A program made the position numbers and the translations under genes. A model generated the notes under the pieces. The model was not told the DNA's origin, did no database searches, and saw nothing but the letters and a program-made list of their open reading frames with translations. Positions 16,662-24,406 of a DNA stretch of 30,123 nt are shown here, one piece after another (position 1 is the stretch's first letter; the number at the start of each line of letters is the position of its first letter). The DNA is from a virus. The stretch spans positions 1 to 30,123 of the IMG/VR virus record IMGVR_UViG_3300047994_000027; one strand, 5' to 3'.

Positions 16662-17644
16662 AAAAAATACCTTTTCTGTTGGGAACAAACCGAGAACGCC
16701 TGGCAATAACCACAGCGCTTCGGCTCTCCGAGCTTTGTGATGACGATGCCCTTCGCCTTCTCAGCACGATGAGCATTGGCCTCGGCCAGGCTTGAGAAGT
16801 TCTTCGACGACTTGCCATCGGTCTTGGTGGGATCGGTGTAGTATTTGAATTGCGGTTCGCTCCTCCACAGCTCTGCGTCGGTACACTCCGGTACTGTTGA
16901 CTCCTTAGCGTTGGAGTATTTCTGGATCAGACCGAGTTTTTGCCGGATCCAGGCTTCAGTATCCTTCAGTGACAGCAGATCAAAGTCTTTGTGGCGAACC
17001 CGGCTTTGCGGATAACTCGGATCCTGTTTGGCAGCGAACTTCTGCCAGTCAGTGAAAATGAAATTGATCCGACCATAGTCCTCCGTGATCTTCGGCATCG
17101 GCTGTCCGGCATCGAGCCAGCGATAGATGCTCTTCTGGAGGATGTAATCATCATCCTTGCCACCCTTGGTCCAGGCGAACACGGTCGTGCTTTTGGCATC
17201 TTGGAGGATGCCGTCCGTGATCAGGTCGAACTTGCCGCCGATGGTGTAGGTCACTCCATTGACGACAACTTCACGGAACAAACGCTGCTCCAGATAGATC
17301 GGGATGATCGAGTTGGAACCACGGACCTCATCATCGGACGGGTTGATGCGGATGCGCTCGATGGCATCTTCTGGGTAGCCAAGGAGCTTCAGGGATCGAG
17401 CGTATCCCTTGATCCATGACTTCTCGATCGAGTCATGAATGGACTTGCCAAGAGCACTGGCAATCAGGCTCTCAATGTCCAGGTCTTGAGATCCCTTGGG
17501 AACTCGGGGTGTCAGTACAATCTGACGTAGTGGCTTCATCATCGCGGTAGCCGAGATGTAATTCGGCGTGTCGATGTAGTCATACTCGTCATGTACTAGC
17601 CAGACAGCTAGTGCCAGCGAGATATCCGAATGATTGGTGAGCAC
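16658..17644 (-). CDS. PD-(D/E)XK exonuclease, Cas4/RecB-like (N4 gp43 type)
   Basis: The 328-residue protein carries RecB-family nuclease motifs: H70 (GKSIH), E119, GGKFD (D140), QDAKS (D149, K151) and QKSIY (Q170, Y174). Four cysteines, C254, C311, C314 and C320, the last three in CGYCQAFSVC, could hold an iron-sulphur cluster or zinc as in Cas4/AddB-type enzymes. It is expected to resect DNA ends during replication and recombination. GTG 17644 has AGGAG 7 nt upstream. An intrinsic terminator separates it from the upstream gene, and its stop overlaps the primase start, so it heads the next transcription unit. Confidence 0.86.
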   Translation of the reverse strand: MLTNHSDISLALAVWLVHDEYDYIDTPNYISATAMMKPLRQIVLTPRVPKGSQDLDIESLIASALGKSIHDSIEKSWIKGYARSLKLLGYPEDAIERIRINPSDDEVRGSNSIIPIYLEQRLFREVVVNGVTYTIGGKFDLITDGILQDAKSTTVFAWTKGGKDDDYILQKSIYRWLDAGQPMPKITEDYGRINFIFTDWQKFAAKQDPSYPQSRVRHKDFDLLSLKDTEAWIRQKLGLIQKYSNAKESTVPECTDAELWRSEPQFKYYTDPTKTDGKSSKNFSSLAEANAHRAEKAKGIVITKLGEPKRCGYCQAFSVCSQQKRYFL

Positions 17645-17682
17645 TAAGTGTCTCCTGCGATTTAGTGGGAAGGCAGCCCCAG

Positions 17683-17721
17683 AAAAAGAGCTGCGGTCCT
17701 TTCAATCGAGAGACCGCAGCT
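17683..17721 (-). terminator. Intrinsic terminator before the exonuclease gene
   Basis: A perfect 10-bp stem, AGCTGCGGTC / GACCGCAGCT (17689-17698 with 17712-17721), has a 13-nt loop and is followed on the - strand by CTTTTTC. It lies just after the 120-residue protein gene and is the strongest hairpin terminator in the window. Confidence 0.88.
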
Positions 17722-17726
17722 ACATT

Positions 17727-18089
17727 TCAGGCATTGCCGAGGGGAATTTCCTTCACCAGACTGGGCTCTTGGACCATTTCCTTGAGCATCATCTGGTTCG
17801 GCCGAGCGTTGAACTCTTCGTTCGTGAAGACACCCAAAGGCATGATGTTCAAAATCACCACCTTCGTTACCTTGTAATCTGGGCTGCCGACTTCCTTGAA
17901 GAATTGCATCTGGATCTGCTGCTGACAGCGACCGATAGCGATCATGGGCAGACGGCCATCCCGTGATGAAACCACGGTGTTGACGTGAGCCATGAAGGGA
18001 GGAACATCGGGCTCTGACCCAGTGAAGACGACTTCGCCCGCGACTAGAAACCAGTGCTGATGTTGTTTGGCTGGGTTAGCTTGTCTCAT
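17727..18089 (-). CDS. Conserved hypothetical protein downstream of DNA polymerase
   Basis: The 120-residue protein has no membrane segment or recognisable motif. Strand-rich stretches (FLVAGEVVF, VTKVVILNIMPLG) and an Asn/Gln-rich helical end suggest a small globular protein. It starts 6 nt after the polymerase C-terminal ORF, with GGAG and AAGG upstream, and ends just before a strong terminator, so it closes the helicase-polymerase unit. A small gene occupies this place in N4-like genomes; I cannot assign the exact N4 counterpart. Function unknown. Confidence 0.72.
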   Translation of the reverse strand: MRQANPAKQHQHWFLVAGEVVFTGSEPDVPPFMAHVNTVVSSRDGRLPMIAIGRCQQQIQMQFFKEVGSPDYKVTKVVILNIMPLGVFTNEEFNARPNQMMLKEMVQEPSLVKEIPLGNA

Positions 18090-18094
18090 GTGGT

Positions 18095-18949
18095 TTATGC
18101 CTTCTCCGGTTTGCGTTTGGCCAGCGCCGCTTCGATGGCACTGGGTATCTCATCCTCACCGAGACCATTGGCGATGCCGATCTCATCCCGCCAAGTAGGC
18201 CAGAACACAGACAGCTCGCCACCTAACTTAACCTGAGGGTGCGAGATATCTGGATGCTCCTGCCAGAACACGGCATCCACGAGGTGTTTGTTCGTAAACG
18301 CCAGGGCGGCGGCATCCTCTCGAATGAGGTAATACTGGGCATCATGGATCTGAGCACAGGGTCTGATATCGAGCTTGAACTCGCTCTCTCGCACCTTGCC
18401 CATGAACTCGGACCCAGCTCTGGTATTCAGCAGACACCAGCTCTGCCCTAAGGCATTACCAGCTGATCTACCCTCGGCAGCAGCTTCGTGTGGCGTACGC
18501 TTGTTGCCTCGGATCACCTGCTGGAGCAGCGGCGTCCGAACTCGAAGACCGAATGCTCCAGTGATGTAACCGTCGACGCTGGCTTGTTGGAGCTTAGCCT
18601 CTACCCAGGCATCACTGACCTTGTAAAGTTCGTGATACCGAGCCTCGACTGTCTTAGCTAAGGCAGGTGTAAAGGCATACTTGTTAACCAGTGTTTGCCA
18701 GGTACCCTGATAAGTCAGCGTAAAGGTAGGGTTCTTCGATTTTCCACGCAGAGCCTTGTACTTTTCCTGGATAGAGTTGATCGACTCCACGCTGTTGGGA
18801 TCGATATCAGGCATCTGCTCACTGTAGTAAGCCTGTGCTCTCAGAGAATGACCATCGTAGCCGTCCGTACGGCCAATCGGCTCCATTGAAACGTGTGCAT
18901 CTTTAGGGATTACGACGGGCGATCCTCGCAAGGTTGTCAATAGCTGCAC
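18095..18949 (-). CDS. DNA polymerase (family A), C-terminal part, split gene
   Basis: The 284-residue protein contains the second half of the polymerase palm and fingers. Motif B is R68xxxK72x7Y80 in LRGKSKNPTFTLTYQG; motif C is QIHDAQYY (H202, D203). Typical N4-like stretches such as ELYKVSDAWV and GYITGAFGLRVRTP are present. Homology starts at DGYDGHSLRA (residue 29). The first 28 residues are not recognisable polymerase. GTG 18949 has AAGGAG 10 nt upstream and lies 47 bp inside the end of the HNH gene, so it may be translated as a separate subunit. Motif A is on the other fragment, so neither half can work alone; they must associate or be joined by splicing. The split is real in the sequence; the mechanism is unknown. 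Confidence 0.9.
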   Translation of the reverse strand: MQLLTTLRGSPVVIPKDAHVSMEPIGRTDGYDGHSLRAQAYYSEQMPDIDPNSVESINSIQEKYKALRGKSKNPTFTLTYQGTWQTLVNKYAFTPALAKTVEARYHELYKVSDAWVEAKLQQASVDGYITGAFGLRVRTPLLQQVIRGNKRTPHEAAAEGRSAGNALGQSWCLLNTRAGSEFMGKVRESEFKLDIRPCAQIHDAQYYLIREDAAALAFTNKHLVDAVFWQEHPDISHPQVKLGGELSVFWPTWRDEIGIANGLGEDEIPSAIEAALAKRKPEKA

Positions 18950-19460
18950 GGCGTCTGTTCTCCTTCATTACAGTGACCCAGGTGTCATGAATACCTAGGC
19001 GCTTTGCAGTGTCGCGAAGCATCTTGTGGAGCGTCTCAGGTGTTCGCTGGATTGCAGCTGCTAGGTCGTTGACTTGGCGACCAGCTAGGATCTCACGCAG
19101 GTAAGTTTCTTTATCATCAGCAGACATATAGCCGGGACGTAAGCCGGTTCTGAAAGCGTGCTCATGATTACCTGCAGAGCTACACCACTCCAGATTATTC
19201 ATTTCACAGTGTGCCTTGACACCATCCTTATGGTTCACCTCTGGGTACTCATATGGATTTGGTATGAAGTGAAGGGCTACCAGACGGTGTAGCAGTAGTT
19301 GCTTATGATTACCCTTTCCATCTGCCAAGCCAACTTTGCGATAGCCGTTGGAGTTCTCTATGGACGCTAGCGGTATGTTATTCGCCAGATTGATTACCTC
19401 ACCAGCAGAGCTAATGAGGTAACGGTTTTCAAACCTGGCAATGGGTAACAAAATAGGCAT
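18903..19460 (-). CDS. HNH homing endonuclease inserted in the DNA polymerase gene
   Basis: The 185-residue protein has a NUMOD4-like start (YLISSAGEVIN, about 14-24). The HNH core is LLLHRLVALHF then PEVNHKDG (N76, H77) and NLEWCS (N89-W92). A DNA-binding C-terminal part with a helix-turn-helix-like segment (NDLAAAIQRTPETL) follows. Such enzymes cut a cognate allele lacking the insertion, often in phage DNA polymerase genes at conserved sites. The ATG (AAGGAG 10 nt upstream) lies 32 bp inside the end of the N-terminal polymerase ORF, and its stop lies inside the C-terminal ORF. Only about 130 bp of the insert lies outside this ORF, little for a full group I intron. It may be free-standing or intron-borne. 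Confidence 0.9.
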   Translation of the reverse strand: MPILLPIARFENRYLISSAGEVINLANNIPLASIENSNGYRKVGLADGKGNHKQLLLHRLVALHFIPNPYEYPEVNHKDGVKAHCEMNNLEWCSSAGNHEHAFRTGLRPGYMSADDKETYLREILAGRQVNDLAAAIQRTPETLHKMLRDTAKRLGIHDTWVTVMKENRRRAAIDNLARIARRNP

Positions 19461-21411
19461 CGGCTCTCATCTCCTTACCATCATAAATAATGGTAGTATC
19501 ATCGCGGACATGATGGTCAATTCCATTTATGCTGAGCTTGTAAACAATATGCCCCGTGTAGACGGCGATCTTGTTCGGGTCTTTGGACGTCAAGGCACTG
19601 ATCTTGTCTTCGAGCGATGCGAAATCGAGCCCGCAGAAGATCCATCCAGCGATGGCTTCGACACACCATTTGATCCACTTCGCATACTTCGAGCTGGCGG
19701 GTAAGTTCTGCAGGTTCGGGTTCGAGCTGGACAGCCTGCCTGATATGGTTCCTCCAAGATTGAAGTACCCAAACAGGTAGTGCCAACCATCTGGACCTTT
19801 AGCAGCCCCAAGAAAGCTTGGTATGAAGTCTCCTAGGATCTTCACCACCTTGCTGTACTCGATCAGTGCGGTGATAAAGTCCCGTACTAGATCACACTTG
19901 GCATGGTGAACCAGCTTTTCCAGTGTTTTGCCTCCAGTAGCCGGCTCCTTTGTCGGGGTAAAGTCCAACACTGGTAACGCCAGCATGTCGAACAGCAGCT
20001 CTTGTAGCTGCGGACCAGACCGAGGATTGAAAACGATCTTTGCTGGTACGTCATCGAGCGTGCCACGTTTCTTCTTCCATTCCTGGTTCATCTTGTCGAT
20101 CCAGGCTTGGCGAAGGATCATGGTGTACTGCTGAGCAATTGGTGATGCTCTAAGTTTGGCTAGAGCCTCACGCTCATCCCGCTCCAGCAGATACTTGACG
20201 ATCTTTACCTTCCGCATGTTCACCGGCAGGCCGGTAAGCTGCATCTGGACGACGTCTTTTACCGCAGGCTTGAAGATATTCTCGTAGAACTCCAGCTGCT
20301 GATCGGCCACCATGGTTCTATAGTGCTTTTCATGGACATGCCAGGTACTCATGCAGTCGATAAGATTGTAACGGAGCAGCTTATCCATCGGGATGAGTGT
20401 GATGTCCTTGATGTCCTCACCCATGGAGTAGTTGCCAGCAAATTCCTGAGCTTGAGCTTTCAAGCCAAGCTCATTTCCAGCACAGGTATTTGTCGCCAGG
20501 AAACTGATGAGCTTCGTGCAATCCCAGTTTCTGAGCATGATCTCCATGCCTCGCAAGAGACCCTCAGTGTCGAGAATGTCTTTCATAAAGAGCTGGTAGA
20601 TCAGGACGTAAACGTCAAAGCTGATGTTGTGGTAGATCGCCTTCTGTAGAAGCTGCTCAAAGAACGCTACGAGCATAGCCCGGAGATGGGTGTTACGGAT
20701 TTGGCGTCCGTAATGGATACCACCAGCGTCGTCAGTCCACTCTTCAGATACATAATCGACTGCGAAAGCTATTCCCTCGTGTTTAGACCAGGCAAAAGCA
20801 ATTGAACCAATGCCAGCCTTATGGTGCTTGAGGTCGAAGCCCTCGATGTCGATCGTCAGCGGACAGTTCATATCGAGGAGCTTGCACAGCCACTCTTCGA
20901 TCTGTTCACTGGTGTGAGGATACTCCTCGAACTTGATGATCTCGTGCCCTGGTGCTTGGTATGCACCAGAAGCATGATCCACTAGAGCCGTCATCCCCTG
21001 GCTGATCTTCGCTCTAACCTTGTCTGGGTCATAGAAGATCGTCTTGAAGCTAGGCACATAGACGACTTTGTAAGGTCCATAGGGCGTGTTCAGCACGTAT
21101 CCTAGGTTAGCATCGACCTTAGGCACCGTAGTGAGCGCTTTGAAATACTCACTGTCGGTCACTACGAGATACTGTGCTCCTGCTGCCTCAACAGCAGGGA
21201 TCAACTCCTCCGTGATGAACTCGCGGATCTCAGTAATAGGAGTCTTCTTTTTCTCCCGAGAGTGATGGAGGGATAGAACCATGACTTCTTCAGGGTCGAT
21301 CCCGAACGGATCCAGATAGGCGTCCCGTATTGCTGCCGGTTGTATCTCTGGAACCAAAATGACAAGTGGATAGGTACTATTGGCACCCACCGAATATCTG
21401 TGATGACGCAT
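19429..21411 (-). CDS. DNA polymerase (family A), N-terminal part, split gene
   Basis: The 660-residue protein has the 3'-5' exonuclease domain and first half of the polymerase domain. Exo I is TIDIEG (D188, E190), Exo II is HNISFD (N262, D266), and Exo III is Y348xxxD352. Polymerase motif SGRLSSSNPNLQNLP lies near 557-571 and motif A is CGLDFASLED (D596). About 180 N-terminal residues precede the exonuclease domain, as in N4-like polymerases. Homology stops after DPNKIAVYT (T619). The last 41 residues are read from the insert; the matching continuation DGYDGHS is at the start of the C-terminal ORF. Residues for metal binding are thus divided between two ORFs (D596 here, D203 there). It is the replicative polymerase of the phage. 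Confidence 0.92.
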   Translation of the reverse strand: MRHHRYSVGANSTYPLVILVPEIQPAAIRDAYLDPFGIDPEEVMVLSLHHSREKKKTPITEIREFITEELIPAVEAAGAQYLVVTDSEYFKALTTVPKVDANLGYVLNTPYGPYKVVYVPSFKTIFYDPDKVRAKISQGMTALVDHASGAYQAPGHEIIKFEEYPHTSEQIEEWLCKLLDMNCPLTIDIEGFDLKHHKAGIGSIAFAWSKHEGIAFAVDYVSEEWTDDAGGIHYGRQIRNTHLRAMLVAFFEQLLQKAIYHNISFDVYVLIYQLFMKDILDTEGLLRGMEIMLRNWDCTKLISFLATNTCAGNELGLKAQAQEFAGNYSMGEDIKDITLIPMDKLLRYNLIDCMSTWHVHEKHYRTMVADQQLEFYENIFKPAVKDVVQMQLTGLPVNMRKVKIVKYLLERDEREALAKLRASPIAQQYTMILRQAWIDKMNQEWKKKRGTLDDVPAKIVFNPRSGPQLQELLFDMLALPVLDFTPTKEPATGGKTLEKLVHHAKCDLVRDFITALIEYSKVVKILGDFIPSFLGAAKGPDGWHYLFGYFNLGGTISGRLSSSNPNLQNLPASSKYAKWIKWCVEAIAGWIFCGLDFASLEDKISALTSKDPNKIAVYTGHIVYKLSINGIDHHVRDDTTIIYDGKEMRADAYFVTHCQV

Positions 21412-21429
21412 AACTGCATGCCTTCTGGC

Positions 21430-21948
21430 CTAATAGATCAGCCGGGCAGCCGAGTAGACTTCCATCCGAGGAAGGATCTTCTCGTACTGACGCATGGCTC
21501 TGGGGTTGTCCTTGATCGTCCAAGCTGCCTCTCGCAACCGAGACATGCCGGTCAGTGGTTCACAGGCACCGGCTGGCGTGCAATCGACGACACACTCTGG
21601 AAGAGCATCTCGAACATCCTGCAACGTGTGACAGGGATTGATTAGCTGAAAGAAGGTCTGCCGGATCAGAACTTGATCGAGAGCGACCTGCCGGTTATCC
21701 CGAATGTAGCCTTCGATCTCTTCATGTAGGTCTGCATGCAGCTGGATCTTCGCGGCATGACCACCGCTAACCGTTCTTGTGCCGGTCTTAGGTAGATAGT
21801 AATCGCCATCATAGACGAAACCATCCACCTGAGCCTTTTGGAGCAACTTATTAGCTTTGTTCAACCGAAAGATTACACCGTTAAGACGACGCTTTTCGGC
21901 TAAAAACAGCTCATCCGTCATTACTCCAATGATACCGTTGGTGTACAT
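21430..21948 (-). CDS. Conserved hypothetical protein between helicase and polymerase
   Basis: The 172-residue protein lies 12 nt after the helicase stop, with AAAGGA upstream of the ATG, and 18 nt before the polymerase N-terminal ORF, so it is part of the same unit. The N-terminal half is helical and charged (TDELFLAEKRRLNGVIFRL). The middle has YDGDYYLPKTGTRT and HADLHEEIEGYI. Three cysteines near residues 128-138 are not in a clear metal motif. A gene of unknown function occupies this slot in N4-like phages. I do not recognise a family; involvement in replication is inferred only from position. Confidence 0.75.
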   Translation of the reverse strand: MYTNGIIGVMTDELFLAEKRRLNGVIFRLNKANKLLQKAQVDGFVYDGDYYLPKTGTRTVSGGHAAKIQLHADLHEEIEGYIRDNRQVALDQVLIRQTFFQLINPCHTLQDVRDALPECVVDCTPAGACEPLTGMSRLREAAWTIKDNPRAMRQYEKILPRMEVYSAARLIY

Positions 21949-21960
21949 AGCCCATATCCT

Positions 21961-23289
21961 TTAACGGGCCCTGCCACCGTATCGGTCAGCCAACTGCCCA
22001 TATAGGAACACTCGGCTACGAGCACGGCTCAGGGCAACATAGAGGGCCCGAGCGACTTCAGGTGCCTTGTTGCAGGTGCTGAGGTTCTCCAGGTCGATGA
22101 ACACAGAGTCGTAGGTTGACCCTTGGACTTTGTAGACAGTCGCAGCATCCCGAGGACGCAGGTCTGGTACGGTGTTCTTGATATAGAAGAGCCGGTTCCA
22201 GTTCTTGGCACGAGCATAGTACTTCATCAGCTGTGAATGATGATCTCGATCGACCGCTAAAGGCACATCATCGATGAGCAGGCCGTTGCTCTTTCTGAGC
22301 TTGCAGCGCCGGACTTCCAGCTTAACGTCGGCACCTTTGTCTTCGATCACGAGCATTTCAGTCTTTTTGCGAGCTTCGATGATCTCCACCTCGGCTTCAA
22401 CTGAAAGGCTGCCACGCTTACCGAATTGGATTGCCTGAGCATTCACCAGAATTTCACCCACACCATATTCGGAACCAAGGCCCCGAATGCCACGAATGAA
22501 CTCGTTGTATTCGATCACCCGAGCATTGGTGTAAGCGACGATCCGAGACTCACGGGTCTGCTGCTTGAAGACATATTCGAGGGCATATTTCATATCCTCT
22601 TCGTCCAGCAGATCGATGACGTCCTCGGTGAGTTTGATCGGTTTGAAGACACCAGTCTCGACGGTCTCACGCATCCGCTGACATGCTTCCATGAGAGCTG
22701 GTTGCCCAGCATTCCTCATTGGTTCCGTCAGCTCGAAGAATGGCAGGTCCAGATCATAGATCGGCGACATCTCGTAGCCGACTGGAGCCAACTGGCAATG
22801 ATCACCCACATAGATGATTTTGCATTTCAGTGTTCCTTCTAGGATCGCTTGTCGTAGAGGTGGATCAATCATCGAGCACTCGTCACAGAATAGGATCTTC
22901 TTGTGGAAGACCTTCCAGTTCTGCGTCTTGATAAGCATCGATCGACCGGTATCGTGATCATCCTTGACCTTCAGGCTCAGGAAGCTGGCGACCGTCTTGG
23001 CATCTCGCCGGGTCGATGCAGATAGAACCTCGGCGGCTTTGTTGGTGGTAGCCGTCATTTCGACTTCATCATACTCAGGGGTAATCCCCATGAGTTTGCA
23101 GGTGTCAAAATATTGAGGCATCACCTTGTCGATGAGATATCCCATCAGGAATGTCTTACCGACACCTCCTCCACCGGAGAGGATTAGTTCCTTATTAGGC
23201 GAGAACAGGAACTCGAAGAAACCATCGGCTGCAGCACGCTGCCCGTCATTCAGGGTCATCCGTGCGGTTGTATCTGGTGAAATGTACAC
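21961..23289 (-). CDS. SF1B DNA helicase, Dda/RecD-like (N4 gp37 type)
   Basis: The 442-residue protein has the SF1 helicase motifs in order: GGGGVGKT (Walker A, 39-46), FCDECSMID (motif II, D136-E137), VGDHCQLAPVG (motif III, about 161-171), VYKVQGSTYDSVFIDL (motif V) and YVALSRARSRV (motif VI). It is a 5'-3' helicase of the T4 Dda/RecD type, expected to unwind DNA at the replication fork or at recombination intermediates. GTG 23289 has AAAGGA about 9 nt upstream and directly follows an intrinsic terminator, so it needs its own promoter or read-through. An ATG ten codons downstream is possible but has a poorer ribosome-binding site. Confidence 0.93.
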   Translation of the reverse strand: MYISPDTTARMTLNDGQRAAADGFFEFLFSPNKELILSGGGGVGKTFLMGYLIDKVMPQYFDTCKLMGITPEYDEVEMTATTNKAAEVLSASTRRDAKTVASFLSLKVKDDHDTGRSMLIKTQNWKVFHKKILFCDECSMIDPPLRQAILEGTLKCKIIYVGDHCQLAPVGYEMSPIYDLDLPFFELTEPMRNAGQPALMEACQRMRETVETGVFKPIKLTEDVIDLLDEEDMKYALEYVFKQQTRESRIVAYTNARVIEYNEFIRGIRGLGSEYGVGEILVNAQAIQFGKRGSLSVEAEVEIIEARKKTEMLVIEDKGADVKLEVRRCKLRKSNGLLIDDVPLAVDRDHHSQLMKYYARAKNWNRLFYIKNTVPDLRPRDAATVYKVQGSTYDSVFIDLENLSTCNKAPEVARALYVALSRARSRVFLYGQLADRYGGRAR

Positions 23290-23302
23290 TGGTGGGTCCT
23301 TT

Positions 23303-23332
23303 TAACAAAAAACCCGCCATCACAGCGGGTTT
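23303..23332 (-). terminator. Intrinsic terminator between MazG-like and helicase genes
   Basis: The stem AAACCCGC / GCGGGTTT (23310-23317 with 23325-23332) has a 7-nt loop and is followed on the - strand by a T-run (TTTTTTG in total). The + strand also has a short T-run, so it may act both ways. A 10-bp direct repeat CATCACAGCG lies at 23319-23328 and 23339-23348. Confidence 0.85.
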
Positions 23333-23358
23333 CTTGTCATCACAGCGTTGATGGGGGC

Positions 23359-23820
23359 TTAGTCCCCAGCAGCTGCCAGGTACTGAGCCAGATTAGGTGG
23401 GAAGTAGAATGGTCCCTTCTTCACTTTCAATGTCACTGGATCGTAGATGGGAACACCATCTACGAATTTACTGAAGTTGCTCTTGTTGACCTCTTCGAGC
23501 CCGGAGACGATCGGTAGTTGTTCATTGCGAGCGACACCGACGATGGTCACGATCTGATCGAGAAGAGAGTCGAAGAACTCGACCTGGTTCACGATCTGGA
23601 TCACGTTGTCACGGTCTTTTAGCCATTCGGCCAGACTGTGCAAAGCACTTCTGGCGACATCGATCTTGGCTTGGGTTGCACGGTCGTGGCTGGTGAGACA
23701 CACCAACATCTCAGTGATTTCCTCGAAATGCACACCCAACTGGGTGTGCTTATTCTTTGACGTAGGTGTAGGGAACGCTGTCTGAAACCAGTCAGCGGTG
23801 CGCGTAAGCGGATCAGGCAT
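23359..23820 (-). CDS. MazG-like NTP pyrophosphohydrolase
   Basis: The 153-residue protein has the all-alpha NTP pyrophosphohydrolase signature: HFEEITEM (E33, E34, E37) and EFFDSLLDQIV (D84, D88), the magnesium-binding helices of the MazG/dUTPase/HisE superfamily. A conserved tail NKSNFSKFVDGVPIYDP and KKGPFYFPPNL is typical of phage members. It probably cleaves nucleoside triphosphates to monophosphates, for example non-canonical nucleotides, or lowers alarmone signalling. The ATG overlaps the end of the HTH gene by 8 bp. A 9-bp-arm hairpin lies within its coding region (23730-23749). Confidence 0.85.
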   Translation of the reverse strand: MPDPLTRTADWFQTAFPTPTSKNKHTQLGVHFEEITEMLVCLTSHDRATQAKIDVARSALHSLAEWLKDRDNVIQIVNQVEFFDSLLDQIVTIVGVARNEQLPIVSGLEEVNKSNFSKFVDGVPIYDPVTLKVKKGPFYFPPNLAQYLAAAGD

Positions 23821-24307
23821 AAATGGGTATCCCGTTTGTCCCGACTGTGAAGGGCAGTGCGGGCATTGCTACTTCATCATCATCTTCAACCATGGCCATG
23901 GTTCCGGCCTTCATGGAGGGACAAATGGCGACATCGGGGGGAAATGGGTAGAAGGTTAGGGCACAAAGGAATGCGATGCAGACCTTTGTGCCAGCCTTTT
24001 TCACGGACTCGTCCACGAGACCCATGATGTAGTCTTTGATGGACTTCGGTCCCTCGGGATTGGTGGTGTCCATCAGGATGTTAGCGACATGGTCTTGATG
24101 GCCATCAGGCAACCCACGAAAAACGTCGTCCATGAAGTTGCGCCGAGTGTCGGCTGGACGAATTTTCAGAGACTTGAGGCGAAGCGTAATCGACGTTGGG
24201 TGGCAGTTTACTTTTTCAGCAATCGTCGAGAGCGACATGCCTACTGCGTTGCAGCGAATAATCTCTTCGTTTGAGCCTTTACGGTTCCGCCGAAGTACGA
24301 TGGACAT
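23813..24307 (-). CDS. Helix-turn-helix protein, putative regulator
   Basis: The 164-residue protein has an N-terminal helix-turn-helix of the resolvase/HTH-7 type: NEEIIRCNAVGMSLSTIAE then HPTSITLRL (about 13-44). The middle has a charged region (NFMDDVFRGLPDGHQ) and the helix PKSIKDYIMGLVDESVKKA (about 87-105), which resembles the 44-residue ORF at 12508-12642. The C-terminal third is hydrophobic (CIAFLCALTFYPF). It is the first gene after the AT-rich gap and so may control the middle/replication operon it heads; this is inference. Confidence 0.75.
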   Translation of the reverse strand: MSIVLRRNRKGSNEEIIRCNAVGMSLSTIAEKVNCHPTSITLRLKSLKIRPADTRRNFMDDVFRGLPDGHQDHVANILMDTTNPEGPKSIKDYIMGLVDESVKKAGTKVCIAFLCALTFYPFPPDVAICPSMKAGTMAMVEDDDEVAMPALPFTVGTNGIPIYA

Positions 24308-24406
24308 ACTTTTTTACCTCGTGGACAAATATTTGCCTCTATAAGTTATAATAGGGGGGGGGCAATAGCATATCCCCGTATTTTTCCCAACTCATCATAA
24401 ATATAT
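24308..24406 (-). promoter_or_regulatory. AT-rich intergenic region, candidate middle promoter
   Basis: This is the largest gap in the leftward operon between genes, and it is strongly AT-rich compared with the phage average. It contains a run of eight G on the + strand at the end of line 24301-24360 (continuing to 24362), an AT stretch TATTATAACTTATAG on the - strand, and a perfect 12-bp palindrome TAAATATATTTA (24398-24409) spanning the rIIB stop. It directly precedes the HTH gene start (AGGTAAAAAAGT before ATG). N4 middle promoters used by the phage RNA polymerase II are AT-rich, so this is a sensible candidate; no exact consensus was matched. Confidence 0.45.

Noticed and set aside
16662-16706. 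TTG 16706 as primase start
   Set aside because: It overlaps the nuclease gene by 49 bp, whereas GTG 16661 has a ribosome-binding site and a 4-bp overlap with the nuclease stop.
18870-19560. Intein in the DNA polymerase
   Set aside because: The frame of the left fragment stops at 19429, the junction residues are not Cys/Ser at the start or His-Asn before the right part, and the insert is not one continuous frame.
18870-19560. Typical group I intron around the HNH gene
   Set aside because: The exon boundary implied by the protein does not follow a T, and only about 130 bp of the insert lies outside the ORF. I could not identify the P7 core. Kept only as an alternative.
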